A stretch of 64,000 nt of DNA, from the NCBI GenBank assembly GCA_018401995.1, contig JAGYJR010000005.1:60584-124583 (forward strand), read 5' to 3'. Position 1 is the stretch's first letter; the number at the start of each line of letters is the position of its first letter. This document shows, piece by piece, positions 1 through 10,704 of this stretch. The notes under the pieces are model-generated. The model did no database searches. It was not told the origin of the DNA and worked only from the letters and a program-made list of their open reading frames with translations. Origin of the DNA: Flavobacterium sp. (GTDB taxonomy: Bacteria > Bacteroidota > Bacteroidia > Flavobacteriales > Flavobacteriaceae). The position numbers were made by a program, and so were the translations under genes.

Positions 1-2665
1 TCGTTGGCTCCGCTTATTTTTCAAGGCTTTCTGCCCAAATCTACGAGCCACACGACCGATTACCGCATATTCTGGACTAATTCCATTTTGAGAAGAAGAT
101 AAATTCGGACCGTTGATATTCATTCCACGACTCAAATAATATTCCACGTAAGTGAAACCATTGCTAACGTGAAAGCTAACTGAGTAATTGGATTTGCTCC
201 TGCTTCCGCAATGATATCCTGAAATGGAAACTGAATAGAAATTTCGAACATTCTGTTTGATGAAATACTCCTGAACATCACCCATTAAAACGTAAAGCAA
301 ATTCCGTAGAGAAAATACACGTATTTTGTGCTTGATCTTCTTTTAAAATATCCGTTTGAACTGTTCCACGAACTTGAGCTAAGGTTTTTACTTTGATATC
401 TTGATAGACATCTAAAGGTAAAACTTGGTCTCCAGTTACTCCTAAAAGCATTAAACCTAAACCAAGTTTCCTTCCAAAGAACCTTGATATCTTGGACGCT
501 CTACTCCTTTTTTCTGTAGATTTCGTTGATTTTTTTCTTCAACTTCAACTTGAAGATTATTTTCAACAATGTATTTTTCACAGTTTTGATCGATGGCAGC
601 ACCGCAAAGAATCCTAACAACATTGAGCAGGACCATTAATCGTCATCGAAACCGAAGTTAATGGATGACTTAAATCGAAACCTGAATATAATTTCTTAGC
701 ATCATCTAAACAACAAATTGAAACTCCAGCATTACCGATTTTTCCATAAATATCAGGACGAATATGTGGATCATTTCCGTATAATGTAACCGAAGCCGCA
801 AAGCTGTTGATAAACGTTTTATTGGTAATCCCAAGGATACATATTAAACGTTTGTTTGTTCTTTCTGGTCCACCTTCTCCGGCAAACATTCTACTTGATC
901 TTCTCCCTTCGTTTGAATGGATACATCCTGATGCAAATGGGAATTCTCCTGGTACGTTTTCTTGTAAATTCCATTTTAAGATTTCACCCTAAGCTTGCAT
1001 TTTGGTAATGCTACTTTGGAATTTGAGAATGTGAAAGCGATTCGGTGTGCGTTGCAATTTTAATTTCTTTATCACGAACTTAAAACTATAAACCGGATTT
1101 TTGTATTTTTGTTTAACTTTTCGTCCCAAGTTAAAATGATTCCCAATAAGGTCAAGGTTCATTTACACGGTCGAATTCAGCTTGAAAGAAGTTTTTGATA
1201 AATTGTTCCTGGACCTCGCTCGGAGGACGATATCTAAACCAGCTTTTGTTAGAGTTGGGATTTACTCGTAACACTTCTCTCTTTAACTGTTTTAAAAATT
1301 CCATAATTTTTGAGCTACTTATTTGAGAAAGTGCTGTTTCATCATATTTTCTATTGTTTTCTGCAATTTCAGATAAATAACGTGTTCTGTGTGGCGGAAT
1401 TACGAAAATCTTTTCACCTACATTTCACGCGTAATTTCAAAAGTTGATTTAAATCAGCTCCTGTTTTCTCTACAATTTTATCCAAGATGGATTTGTAAAG
1501 CGTATTCAGGCCCTGGGTCGTTGAATTGCGAAGGCGATAGTTCCAAAAATTGGCATCTTATCCGTATCTACATCCCAAAGATTGTGATTGCGTTGGTATT
1601 GTTTTTCACATCACGAATCGCATCCAAAGCACCACGGTTGTCAAATTTATTTAACGCCACTAAATCAGCGAAATCTAACATATCGATTTTCTAACTGGAG
1701 TTGCTGCTCCAAATTCAGGTGTCATTACATATAACGAAACATCAGAATGATCCATAATTTCGGTATCCGATTGTCCAATTCTGAAGTTTCTAAAACAATT
1801 AAATCGTATTTAGCTGCTTTCAACACTTGAATCGCTTCTGCAACATATTTCGATAACGCTAAATTGATTGACGAGTTGCTAACGAAACGCATATAAACAC
1901 GAGAATTGTTAATCGTATTCATACGAATTCCTATCTCCCAATAATGCACCACCTGTTTTACGCGATGGATCAACCGAAATTAATCCGATTGTTTTTCAGG
2001 AAAATCAATTAAAAACGACGCACTAATTCATCTACCAACGATGATTTTCCTGCACCACCAGTTCCCTGTGGATTCCAAAACTGGGATTTTTGACGTTTCA
2101 TTCTTTGGTGAATTATCAAAACTGATTTTGCAATATCTGGAAAAATTCTCAGCTGCTGAAATCAATCTTGCAATTGCTGTTGGGTTTTTCTCTTCGATAT
2201 GCGATAATTCTCCTGTAAGTTTATCTCCAATTGGATAATCGGAACGTTGAACCTTCAATCGTTAATCATACCTTGTAAACCTAAAGCACGACCATCGTCT
2301 GGCGAATAAATTCTTTCGATTCCGTATTCGTGCAATTCTGAGATTTCAGAAGGTAAGATAACACCTCCACCTCCACCAAATATTTTGATATGACCTGCTC
2401 CTTTTTCTTTAAGCAAATCGTACATGTATTTGAAATATTCGTTGGTGACCGCCTGGTAGGAAGTCACTGCTATTGCATTTGCATCTTCTTGAATAGCAGT
2501 ATTTACTACTTCTTCCACACTTATCGTGACCCAAGTGAATTATTTCACCCTGCATGAATACCCTACGCATGATATTGATAGCAGCATCGTGTCCGTCGAA
2601 TAATGACGCAGCCGTTACAAATTTCTAACTTTATTTTTGGTTGGTGAAGGTTGTACTTGTTCCAT
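1..2665 (-). pseudogene. icmF: Fused methylmalonyl/isobutyryl-CoA mutase (IcmF type), frameshifted and partial
   Basis: B12-dependent acyl-CoA mutase fused to its own G-protein chaperone, for carbon-skeleton rearrangement of methylmalonyl- or isobutyryl-CoA in the cytosol. Starting from the ATG at 2663-2665 (MEQVQPSP), pieces appear in IcmF order. The B12-binding domain comes first (about 2640-2255, with [12 protein letters not shown] and the [10 protein letters not shown] stretch). A MeaB-like GTPase part follows (about 2240-1600, with ALSKYVAEAI and KYDLI.LE). The mutase domain comes last (about 1250-1, with [38 protein letters not shown] and [10 protein letters not shown]). The reading frame shifts every 50-250 bases, and the C-terminus runs off the left edge. 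Family members are about 1,100 residues, so about 200-250 are missing. Conservation between the breaks is high and all domains are in order, so I favour sequencing or assembly error over true decay. Identification is from family memory. Confidence 0.82.
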
Positions 2666-2833
2666 TTTATTAGGTTCTTTTTAAAAGTCACGCAATTTAC
2701 GAATTTAATATTTTTTTCCATTTATATTTAAAATAATTGATTTGGTGTGTGCATATTATATTTAGTAAAACAAACAAAATAGATGAAATAGTGGTATTTT
2801 TAAGTAAGGCAGTTATTTTTTAATGTGCTGAAA

Positions 2834-3472
2834 ATGCAAATAAAATGGACTGGGTTTGCCTGAGGGACCAGTAGTTTGTCAGGTTGAAATTGCAACGGAT
2901 TAAAAGAAGCTGAACAATGGTATTACTAAACAAGTGACCAAACTAACGGCTACTGATGGTTTTTTTAAAAATGAAGCAGTAAAATTCTTTGCCTGATGAA
3001 TTGTAAATAGTAGATACCAAATTAAGACAAATTGGGTTATCAAGTTTAGCGGATGAAGGTTTGAAAGTATTAAACCGAGCGGCTGAAGATGCGGTAAAGA
3101 AGCAACTCCTATTTTTGTTGATGCAGTAAACAAATGACTTTCAATGATGCTAAAATATTTTAATGGGAAACAATACGGCGGCTACTTCCTATTTACAAAA
3201 CACCACTTCGAATGCTTTGTATACCAAATTTAATCCAGGATTAAAAATTGTTTGCTAAAGTTGGTGCAGATAAAGATGTAGAATAACATTGTCACGAAAA
3301 TACAACTCCATTCCTTGTAACCAAAGAATCCTGATTTAACGGATTATACACCAACAAAGCCATGGAAGGTGCTTTCAAATGATTGCAGTTGAAGAAGGTA
3401 CATTAGAACCAATTTGGAGCGCCAGAAGCTCTGATTTATTGAAAAAGTGTTTGCTTTACAAGACAAAAATAG
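2834..3472 (+). pseudogene. DUF4197 family protein, frameshifted
   Basis: Pieces in three frames read as a DUF4197 protein, a Bacteroidota/Proteobacteria family of secreted or lipoprotein unknowns: GLKEA near 2897, KQVTKLTATDGFF near 2927, LSSLADEGLKVLNRAAEDA near 3040-3090, NNTAATSYLQNTTSNALY near 3170, and a C-terminus SDLLKK.FALQDK followed by TAG at 3470-3472. The N-terminal signal sequence should lie near 2780-2840 but cannot be read. Boundaries are approximate. At least five frame changes occur in about 640 bases, the same error density as in the adjoining mutase gene, so it is probably intact in the organism. Confidence 0.6.
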
Positions 3473-3591
3473 TTTCAAATTTTAATAAACAATAACATTA
3501 TAAATAACAACCAACACTAAGCCATTTAAAAGCTGTACTTTGCCTAGTTAGTAAATGAATTCTCATTATTGGTTAGGTTAGTTAAAAAATC

Positions 3592-3617
3592 ACTCCGACT
3601 TTGGTCGGAGTTTTTTT
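3592..3617 (+). terminator. Rho-independent terminator
   Basis: Perfect 8-bp stem ACTCCGAC / GTCGGAGT (3592-3599 and 3604-3611) with a TTTG loop, followed by a seven-base T run. It lies about 120 bases after the DUF4197 stop and ends that transcript. Confidence 0.85.
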
Positions 3618-3692
3618 ATTTTAACTCAAAAATATTATATATTTTTGTTGCATCAAATGATTATTACATCATTCAAAAGCATCCAAAATACC

Positions 3693-4292
3693 ATGATGAA
3701 ATCTTTTTACTTAGCATTAATGCTGTTTTTTTCCATAAGTTTTCTTGCGCAAAAAAAAGATAATAAGCTTTTTATTGGCCAATTCCATGCAGACATTACT
3801 AGAATTAACAAAAGCTACGATTCAGAAAACTTAAAATCTATTTTAAAATCTAAAAATCAAATTGAAATTAGACTATTTATAAGACACTCTTGGGAAGGAA
3901 AAAGTTGTATCATTATGAAATTCAACGCTATTTGGGAAAAATTATTCTACAAATATGATTATAAAGAAAAGAAATATGTGTTGGAATCTGTTTCAAGAAA
4001 TGAAGACTTAGATGAAACCTTTCAAAAACTTGTAACTAAAAATATTTTTGCACTCTCAACTGATTCTAATAAAGGTAAAACAAGTTATTTTAATTTGGAC
4101 ACCAATAAGATAGAACCACAAAATAGGTACATTACTGATGGTGTTAGATATTATTTAGAATTTAAAGTAGGAGATAACTTTAACGCTTATTATTTTGAAA
4201 ATCCAGAATCTTATGCAGCATTTGACCCTTTCAATCATAAGCATAAAGATTTTAGCGACATTGTAAAAATATTGTCATCTGGATTTAACTAA
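3693..4292 (+). CDS. Secreted protein of unknown function
   Basis: No recognised family. I chose the ATGATG at 3693/3696 because it opens a clean signal peptide (MMKSFYLALMLFFSISFLAQ) cut near the AQ-KK junction; the longer in-frame start at 3645 would put polar residues ahead of it. The mature part is about 180 residues, lysine- and aromatic-rich, with no cysteine pairs or internal repeats, and is probably periplasmic or surface exposed. It stands alone, with a terminator upstream and about 190 bases of AT-rich DNA before the cytochrome peroxidase gene. The reading frame is intact. Confidence 0.7.
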   Translation: MMKSFYLALMLFFSISFLAQKKDNKLFIGQFHADITRINKSYDSENLKSILKSKNQIEIRLFIRHSWEGKSCIIMKFNAIWEKLFYKYDYKEKKYVLESVSRNEDLDETFQKLVTKNIFALSTDSNKGKTSYFNLDTNKIEPQNRYITDGVRYYLEFKVGDNFNAYYFENPESYAAFDPFNHKHKDFSDIVKILSSGFN

Positions 4293-4479
4293 TAAATTTA
4301 TTTACTTTTTAATCAAAAAACAAGTAACAAAACTACTAAAGTAAATTCTAAATCCATATCCAAAAACAAACACCAAATCTGACTCAAATACAAATCTTAT
4401 TTTTTACTACTAAAAATGATTATTAAACCTTTTGATGTTTTAAGTATCAAATCTTAAAATTAACTTAAAATATCAAGAT

Positions 4480-5661
4480 ATGGGTACTAAAAAAATTATG
4501 GTTTACACAAAACTATTTGCATTGGTATTTAGTATGACATCTTGTAGTAAAGAAGATTCATACGATTCAATTCCTACAAATGAATTAAATCTTCCTGAAA
4601 CTCCTTATGACTATACTAGCCTTAACTTACCTAGTCATTTTACAACTAATGTACCTGGACAACCATTACCAACATCGATAAATGGAACAGACAACACACC
4701 GTTAGATAATCCAATCACTAATGCAGGTGCAACTCTAGGTAGAGTATTGTTTTATGACAAAAAGCTAAGCGCAAATGGAACCATATCTTGTGCCTCTTGT
4801 CATAAACAAGAAAAAGGTTTCTCAGATGATGCAATTTTAAGTATTGGTTTTGATGGAGGTCTAACTGGTCGTCATTCTATGACACTAATAAATGCGCGTT
4901 TTTATCAGCGTGGACGTTTTTTTTGGGATGAAAGAGCAAGCACATTAGAAGAGCAAGTTTTAATGCCTTTTCAAGACCCAGTTGAAATGGGAATGACTTT
5001 AGACGAAGTAGTAACTAAGGTCCAACAACAATCGTATTATCCTGAATTATTCCAAAATGCATTTGGAACAGATGAAATCAATTCGGACAGAATTTCAAAA
5101 GCATTAGCCCAATTTGTACGAAGTATAGTTAGTTATTCTAGTAAATACGATTTAGGTAGAGCAATGGTTACATCACCTGGAGCAAATTTTCCAAATTTTA
5201 CAACTGAGGAAAATACGGGTAAAAATATATTTTTTCAGACTATTCCAAACGGTGGAGGAGCTTGTTTTGGTTGTCATACAACTGAAGCTTTCATAAGTGC
5301 TAATCCAGGACCTCAAAACAACGGATTAGATGCATTTTCATCAACAGATTTAGGCGCAGGAAATGTTTTTGCCAACCCAATTTTTGTTGGAAGATTTAAA
5401 ACCTCAACTTTAAGAAACATTGAATTAACAGCCCCTTACATGCATGATGGAAGATTTGCAACTCTGGAAGAAGTCGTAGAACATTATAATAGTGGAATTC
5501 AAGCACATCCAACGTTATCACCTGCATTAACAGATGCAAATGGTAACCCAATTCAGTTGAATTTAACTGAAACTCAAAAAAGCGCATTAGTTGCATTTTT
5601 AAAAACACTAACTGATGATAGCTTAAGCTCAGAGGTTAAATGGAGTAATCCATTCCGTTAA
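4480..5661 (+). CDS. Di-heme cytochrome c peroxidase family lipoprotein (CcpA/MauG superfamily)
   Basis: Periplasmic di-heme c-type peroxidase that would reduce hydrogen peroxide with electrons from small cytochromes, or a MauG/MbnH-like oxidase. Two heme-binding CxxCH motifs are visible: CASCH at residues 104-108 and CFGCH at 262-266, the usual spacing for the family. The stretch APYMHDGRFATLEEVVEHY near 320-335 is typical of the C-terminal heme domain. The N-terminus ends in FSMTSC, a lipobox with Cys near residue 22, so the protein should be membrane anchored; the start could also be the Met at 4498. The 393-residue length is slightly above classical CcpA (about 330-350) because of a proline-rich linker after the anchor. 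It is monocistronic. Whether it is a true peroxidase or another branch cannot be told from motifs alone. Confidence 0.88.
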   Translation: MGTKKIMVYTKLFALVFSMTSCSKEDSYDSIPTNELNLPETPYDYTSLNLPSHFTTNVPGQPLPTSINGTDNTPLDNPITNAGATLGRVLFYDKKLSANGTISCASCHKQEKGFSDDAILSIGFDGGLTGRHSMTLINARFYQRGRFFWDERASTLEEQVLMPFQDPVEMGMTLDEVVTKVQQQSYYPELFQNAFGTDEINSDRISKALAQFVRSIVSYSSKYDLGRAMVTSPGANFPNFTTEENTGKNIFFQTIPNGGGACFGCHTTEAFISANPGPQNNGLDAFSSTDLGAGNVFANPIFVGRFKTSTLRNIELTAPYMHDGRFATLEEVVEHYNSGIQAHPTLSPALTDANGNPIQLNLTETQKSALVAFLKTLTDDSLSSEVKWSNPFR

Positions 5662-5726
5662 AAAGTAATCTAATAAAAAAACAATCTAAAATAGCTCAAA
5701 TTCATAATCAAAAGACAAAAACAAAC

Positions 5727-5757
5727 AAAATCCGACTCCACCACAAGTCGGATTTTT
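5727..5757 (+). terminator. Rho-independent terminator of the cytochrome peroxidase gene
   Basis: AAAATCCGACT (5727-5737) pairs with AGTCGGATTTT (5746-5756) around the loop CCACCACA, followed by Ts. Confidence 0.8.
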
Positions 5758-5801
5758 ACTATATATCTTACAAACAACTACTCTTTCTCACTAAAAATCA
5801 C

Positions 5802-5809
5802 TATATTTG
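5802..5809 (+). promoter_or_regulatory. Bacteroidota -7 box of the mlaE operon
   Basis: TATATTTG matches the TAnnTTTG -7 consensus and lies 20 bases before the mlaE ATG. No TTTG is present 19 bases upstream, so the -33 element is weak. Confidence 0.5.
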
Positions 5810-5829
5810 ATAGTAATTAACGTGGCTTC

Positions 5830-6615
5830 ATGAAAAAATATTTTGAAAATCTTATTGAAGCGATTCAAAACTTTCTCATCGAATTAGGTGAAATTTCCTA
5901 TTTCGCAGGACGTTTTTTCAAAGAATTTTTAGTACCACCTTACGAACTTCAAGAGTTCTTACGACAATGTTTTTATATTGGTTATCGCTCCTTATTTTTG
6001 GTAGGAACTACAGGTTTTATCATTGGTTTGGTTTTTACTTTACAATCTAGACCAACATTGGAAGAGTTTGGTGCTGCTTCATGGATTCCTTCTATGGTTA
6101 GCGTTTCCATCGTGCGTGAAATTGGTCCAATTATTACTGCGTTAATTTGCGCTGGGAAAATCGGTTCAGGAATTGGCGCCGAATTAGGTTCCATGCGCGT
6201 TACCGAACAAATTGATGCTATGGAAGTTTCGGGAACCAATCCATTCAAATATTTAGTCATCACACGAATTTTAGCCACTACATTAATGTTGCCATTACTG
6301 GTAATTTTTGGCGATTTTCTAGCGATTTACGGTTCGTATTTGGTAGAAAGTATGAAAGAAAATGTCTCATTCCAACTCTATTTCAATCAAGTGTTTTCGA
6401 TTTTAAAATTTAGCGATATTGTTCCGGCTACAATTAAAACCTTTTTCTTTGGTTTTGCCATTGGACTCATTGGTTGCTACAAAGGCTATTATTGCAAAAA
6501 AGGAACAGTTGGTGTGGGAAAAGCCGCAAATGCAGCGGTAGTTTACACTTCTATGCTCCTATTTGTAATTGATTTCATTGCGGTTTTTGTTACCAATATT
6601 TTTTATGATGTGTAA
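5830..6615 (+). CDS. mlaE: MlaE/YrbE family ABC transporter permease
   Basis: Inner-membrane permease of the MCE-type phospholipid transporter that maintains outer-membrane lipid asymmetry. The 261 residues fit the family. The core has the conserved signature region with REIGPIITALICAGKIGSG and the ELGSMRVTEQIDAMEVSG segment, where a Glu/Asp-rich loop contacts the ATPase, and about five hydrophobic segments. It is first in a tight operon: its stop is one base before the mlaF ATG, and mlaD follows 6 bases after mlaF. A TATATTTG box lies just upstream. Confidence 0.93.
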   Translation: MKKYFENLIEAIQNFLIELGEISYFAGRFFKEFLVPPYELQEFLRQCFYIGYRSLFLVGTTGFIIGLVFTLQSRPTLEEFGAASWIPSMVSVSIVREIGPIITALICAGKIGSGIGAELGSMRVTEQIDAMEVSGTNPFKYLVITRILATTLMLPLLVIFGDFLAIYGSYLVESMKENVSFQLYFNQVFSILKFSDIVPATIKTFFFGFAIGLIGCYKGYYCKKGTVGVGKAANAAVVYTSMLLFVIDFIAVFVTNIFYDV

Positions 6616-6616
6616 T

Positions 6617-7357
6617 ATGGAAAAAACAGAAGTAATCATAAAAATTGAAAAACTACACAAGCAATTTGGTACCAATGTCGTACTAAACAGCTTCGATTTG
6701 GAATTACGTGAAGGCGAAAACTTAGTCGTAATGGGAAAATCGGGTTCGGGAAAATCGGTGATGATTAAGTGTATCATTGGTTTGGAAAATTACCAAGGCG
6801 GTTCGATAAAAGTTGCCGACAAAGAAATTAGCGAATTAGACAGAAAAGAATTGGACGAATTACGAACCGATATTGGTTTTCTCTTCCAAGGTAGCGCATT
6901 GTATGATTCTATGTCAGTGCGAGAAAATTTGGAATTTCCGTTGCGTCGTCATCCGAAAAAAATTGGAAAATTAACCGATACAACACCATTGGTTTTAGAA
7001 GCTTTGGAAAGTGTTGGACTAGCGCACGCCATCGATTTAATGCCCAACGAACTCTCAGGCGGAATGAAGCGTAGAATTGCATTGGCACGAACTTTAATTT
7101 TAAAACCAACAATCATTTTATACGACGAACCCACAACAGGTTTAGACCCAATAACATCAAAGGAAATCATTCTTTTGATGCAATCGATACAAAAGAAATA
7201 CAACACCTCTTCCATTATCATCACACATGATGTGGATTGTGCCAAAGCTATAGCCAATCGCATGATTTTGTTAATTGATGGAAAGAATTACGCAGAAGGA
7301 ACTTTTGAAGCCTTACAAGCAGCAACAGATCCTAAGATTAAAGCTTTTTTTAAATAG
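6617..7357 (+). CDS. mlaF: MlaF-like ABC transporter ATP-binding protein
   Basis: Cytosolic ATPase that energises MlaE. Visible motifs are Walker A GKSGSGKS near residue 41, ABC signature LSGGMKRR near 147, Walker B ILYDEP with D-loop TTGLDP near 165-175, and the switch His in IITHDVDCA near 200. SGGMKRR in place of SGGQ is usual for MlaF. I chose the ATG at 6617, one base after the mlaE stop; an upstream in-frame ATG at 6569 lies inside mlaE and would add 16 residues with no counterpart in the family. Confidence 0.93.
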   Translation: MEKTEVIIKIEKLHKQFGTNVVLNSFDLELREGENLVVMGKSGSGKSVMIKCIIGLENYQGGSIKVADKEISELDRKELDELRTDIGFLFQGSALYDSMSVRENLEFPLRRHPKKIGKLTDTTPLVLEALESVGLAHAIDLMPNELSGGMKRRIALARTLILKPTIILYDEPTTGLDPITSKEIILLMQSIQKKYNTSSIIITHDVDCAKAIANRMILLIDGKNYAEGTFEALQAATDPKIKAFFK

Positions 7358-7363
7358 AAGAAA

Positions 7364-8332
7364 ATGGAAAAATCAAGAAATCAGAAAATAAAACTCGGTA
7401 TTTTTATGGTTTTAGGAACAATTTTGTTTCTAGCGGCAATTTATTTTGTTGGCAACAAGCAAAATATTTTTGGCAACACAATGACACTAAAAGCTGTTTT
7501 TGGCAACGTAAATGGTTTGCAAAAAGGCAATAATGTGCGTTATGCTGGAATTGATATTGGCACCGTAAAACAAATCGAAATGGTGAACGATTCTACCATA
7601 GTTGTTGAAATGCTAATTGAAAAAAAGATGATGGAACACATCAAAAAAAATGCGGTGGCCACAATTAATTCTGATGGTTTGGTGGGCAATATGGTCATCA
7701 ATATCATTCCAGGAAAAGGAGCTTCCGAAGCCGTAGCCGCTGGAGACACCATTCAATCGTATAGCCGAATCAATACCGAAGCGATTTTGGAAACTTTGAA
7801 TGTAACCAATGAAAATGCCGCTTTACTAACCGCCGATTTATTAAAAATTACCAATGAGATCGTACAAGGAAAAGGAACAGTTGGTATGCTAATTCGAGAT
7901 TCTATTCTTGCTAAAGAATTAAAAGAAACTATGCATTATTTGAAAATTGCTGCAAAAGGGACAGCCGAATCTGCCAATAATTTAAATCAAATCATGACTG
8001 ATTTAAACAGAAAAGACAATGTCATTGGTGTTTTAAATGATACTATGGTAGCGAAAAAACTTAAATTGGTTGTAACGCAATTGGAACAAACCACTACAAA
8101 AATTGACGAAACCGTTACCAATTTAAATGCCACAATAATCAATGCCAAAGAAGGAAAAGGCGCCATTAATTACCTTTCTAATGATCCAAAATTAGTACAA
8201 AAAATAGATTCTACCATGACGAATTTGCAAGACGCGAGTATTAAACTCAATGAAAATTTGGAAGCCTTGAAACACAATGTATTTTTACGAGGGTATTTCA
8301 AAAAATTAGAAAAGGAAAAGAAGAAAAAGTAG
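7364..8332 (+). CDS. mlaD: MlaD/MCE-domain substrate-binding protein
   Basis: Periplasmic, inner-membrane-anchored lipid-binding subunit of the Mla-type transporter. One N-terminal membrane helix lies at about residues 12-28 (LGIFMVLGTILFLAAIYFVG). An MCE domain follows at about 37-118 (NVNGLQKGNNVRYAGIDIGTV is the usual strand pair). The remaining 200 residues are helical, with repeated TNLN/TMTNLQ-like heptads predicted to form a coiled coil. The 322-residue length is typical of Bacteroidota MlaD. No mlaB, mlaC or mlaA follows, as is usual in this phylum. Confidence 0.9.
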   Translation: MEKSRNQKIKLGIFMVLGTILFLAAIYFVGNKQNIFGNTMTLKAVFGNVNGLQKGNNVRYAGIDIGTVKQIEMVNDSTIVVEMLIEKKMMEHIKKNAVATINSDGLVGNMVINIIPGKGASEAVAAGDTIQSYSRINTEAILETLNVTNENAALLTADLLKITNEIVQGKGTVGMLIRDSILAKELKETMHYLKIAAKGTAESANNLNQIMTDLNRKDNVIGVLNDTMVAKKLKLVVTQLEQTTTKIDETVTNLNATIINAKEGKGAINYLSNDPKLVQKIDSTMTNLQDASIKLNENLEALKHNVFLRGYFKKLEKEKKKK

Positions 8333-8381
8333 TTTGTAAACACAGATTTCACAAATTAGCACAGATTATATTTTGAATATC

Positions 8382-8909
8382 TCATTTATCCCAACCATCG
8401 ATTACGTAATAAGTTTCTTTAATTTTATGTTCAAAATCTGACTTTTGAGGTTTAAACCATAATTCAAACCTTACGGGATAATACTTTTCAAAAGTTCCTT
8501 CATCAATAACTGTTTTTGATCTATAAAGTTTAAATTTCGAATCTAGTTGATTGATTTGATGACTAGTCCTACTAATAAGTTTCCCTTCGGATAATTGAAT
8601 GTTTTGTGTTAATTCAAAAGCTTTAATATATAGAGTTCCTAATTCGGTTGGTTTATACCAAACATAAAATTCATAGCCATTATAACCATTTCCAGTAACT
8701 AAAATCTCCTCTTCATTAACTATCTTATTTTCTAAAGAATCAATTTGTTTATTTGTAAGTGACTCTATAGGTTTATCGAAATTGAGACTTTTAGGAATTT
8801 TAATATTACTGAATGAATCTTGTGGATAATCATAAAATATTAAAATGAATATCCATGATAAGAATATTCCTCCAAGAGACAAAACAGCAATTTTAGCAAT
8901 TTTATTCAT
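8382..8909 (-). CDS. Membrane-anchored protein of unknown function
   Basis: Family not recognised. A single N-terminal hydrophobic helix (about residues 8-25, KIAVLSLGGIFLSWIFILIF) is followed by about 145 polar residues, so the bulk is probably periplasmic. The mature region is strand-rich with a central YNGYEFYVWYKPTELGTLYI segment and a WFKP motif near the end. It is convergent with mlaD and codirectional with rluD upstream. The frame is intact with ordinary composition. Confidence 0.65.
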   Translation of the reverse strand: MNKIAKIAVLSLGGIFLSWIFILIFYDYPQDSFSNIKIPKSLNFDKPIESLTNKQIDSLENKIVNEEEILVTGNGYNGYEFYVWYKPTELGTLYIKAFELTQNIQLSEGKLISRTSHQINQLDSKFKLYRSKTVIDEGTFEKYYPVRFELWFKPQKSDFEHKIKETYYVIDGWDK

Positions 8910-8966
8910 TCCTAAAATGTATTATTAGTAAAATTTCATACGAGTTAAAATTCTTGGAATTCGTGT

Positions 8967-10008
8967 TTACTCTAATTCCTCAAAAGTTTGCGCTTTTGAG
9001 TACACGCGCCATTTTTCGATACATTCTACCATATCTTGCGGTATTTCTGATTCAAAGCGAAGAAATTCTTTGGTAATAGGATGTTCAAAACCTAAAGTTC
9101 TAGCATGAAGTGCTTGTCTTGGTAATACTTTAAAACAATTATCTACAAACTGTTTGTATTTGGTAAATGTTGTTCCTTTTAAAATAAGATTTCCACCGTA
9201 GCGTTCGTCATTGAATAACGTGTGACCAATATATTTCATGTGTACACGAATTTGGTGCGTTCTTCCAGTTTCTAATCGGCAAGAAACTAAAGTAACATAA
9301 CCAAAACGTTCTAAAACTTTAAAATGGGTAACCGCATGCTTTCCTTGCTCACCATCAGGATAAACGGCCATTTGCATTCTATTGGTTACATGTCGGTCGA
9401 TATTACCTTCAATGGTTCCTTCTTCTGCTTCTATGTTACCCCAAACCAAAGCAATATATTCTCTTTCTGTAGTTTTTGTATGTAAAATTGTTGGGCCAGA
9501 ATAATCCACCGCCAATTCTGTTTTGGCTAATACCAACAAACCTTGAAGTATCTTTATCAATCTTGATGCACCAAACTCCGGGATGGTTCCGAACTGTTCA
9601 TTGGTAAATTATCAAATGATATGCCAGCATTAACCAAAAGTTCATAATAATTGCCAGACTATAATGCACAACCATTCCGGTATTGTTTGCATTACTACAA
9701 TCAATTGATCATCCTCAAAACCGATATATTTAACGGCGTTTTCACCTCGTAAATGTTCGTACGGCGGATGTTCTGAACATCAATTGCACAACATCGTCAT
9801 TCTCACTTGTAATTAGACTCTCGATCTGCCATTGACTAAATGTTTCCTGCATTTCAGCTGCCTTTGAATTTGTCAGGTTACATTTCACCAAATTCAATGC
9901 ACTTATCCACACTGAAGTGCTTGGTTGTCCTTTAGCTACTTCAAACTGGTGATGTTCATATAATCCATCTCTAGTCCTGGAACACCAGCTAAAGCTGTTG
10001 TTCTCCAC
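8967..10008 (-). pseudogene. rluD: RluD-family 23S rRNA pseudouridine synthase; 5' part frameshifted
   Basis: RluA/RluD-type synthase that isomerises uridines in helix 69 of 23S rRNA. The 3' two thirds (8967-9545) is clean and carries the family motifs TGRTHQIRVHMKYIGH, LFNDERYGG and RQALHARTLGFEHP. The catalytic region should read HRIDKDTSGLLVLAKTE. Here it is split at about 9540-9575 by extra bases (IDKDT is in another frame from GLLVLAKTE). Further upstream, pieces of the N-terminal S4 domain appear in other frames (NDVVQLMF, then GLYEHHQFEVAKGQ near 9925-9970). Total length is about 347 codons, the normal RluD size, so the gene is probably intact biologically and damaged by sequence errors. 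The start near 10008 is approximate. Confidence 0.8.
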
Positions 10009-10034
10009 TCAGAATTACTTCCCTTGTGGCTTCA

Positions 10035-10639
10035 TTTATTGTTTCATCTTGGCTTGCATTAATTCCAAATTTGTCAGACTGGCACTTTCCATCCTAAAAC
10101 AAAACACACAATTTGAGTTTCACCAGCCCAGCTTTGATATTTTTCCCATGCATTATCAGGTTACATATCTTTTAGCCATAAGGAGTTTATAGTGATTTTC
10201 CTTCTTTAAATCCTAATGCTTTGACATATTAGCCCAAAATTTGTTTGGTATGTTTTATCTTTGAATACAGGAAAATCAACTTCATTGTATTCTCCTGCAT
10301 TTACTATGTAAATTTTTCTTGACTGTCTTTTATAGCATACTCAAGGTTTTTGGATCTTGTTCTGCACATTGAATAAGGTGGTACATTCACAAAAATCCAC
10401 TGTATCCATGAAAACCATCTCAAACCTGATTCGCTTAGCTTTTCTTCGGCTATAGTTAATTTACTTTGATAAATTGTGAAACTGGAATTTCCTGCCGGAT
10501 TGGTTTTAAAGCACCTAAAATTGCACTGAAGAAAACCCCATGTAAAACAAGAATGATTCCTGCTGCAATGAATAATTGATAGCAAAATGGTCATCAGCAA
10601 AAATTTAATTGTACTCATAAAGGAATTTAGCAAAGACAT
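10035..10639 (-). pseudogene. PASTA-domain membrane protein, frameshifted
   Basis: Probable PASTA (penicillin-binding protein and Ser/Thr kinase associated) protein. Start MSLLNSFMSTIKFLL at about 10639 leads into a hydrophobic helix. Pieces in several frames follow that resemble successive PASTA units: AEEKLSESGLR, then EQDPK, and VNAGEYNEVDFPVFKDKTYQ near 10290. In flavobacteria a small PASTA protein commonly sits between rluD and ddl in this orientation, which supports the call. Both ends are approximate. Function is unknown; extracytoplasmic binding of peptidoglycan or related ligands is assumed from the domain. Confidence 0.5.
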
Positions 10640-10704
10640 GAAAGAGAAAGATTTCAGTTTGAATAAATATGTAATTTTATACATACTATAAACGATTAAG
10701 CATA

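Noticed and set aside
5982..6278. Antisense frame in mlaE, and similar ones in ftsK, uvrB and valS
   Set aside because: Shadows of strongly coding plus- or minus-strand genes, with no independent support.
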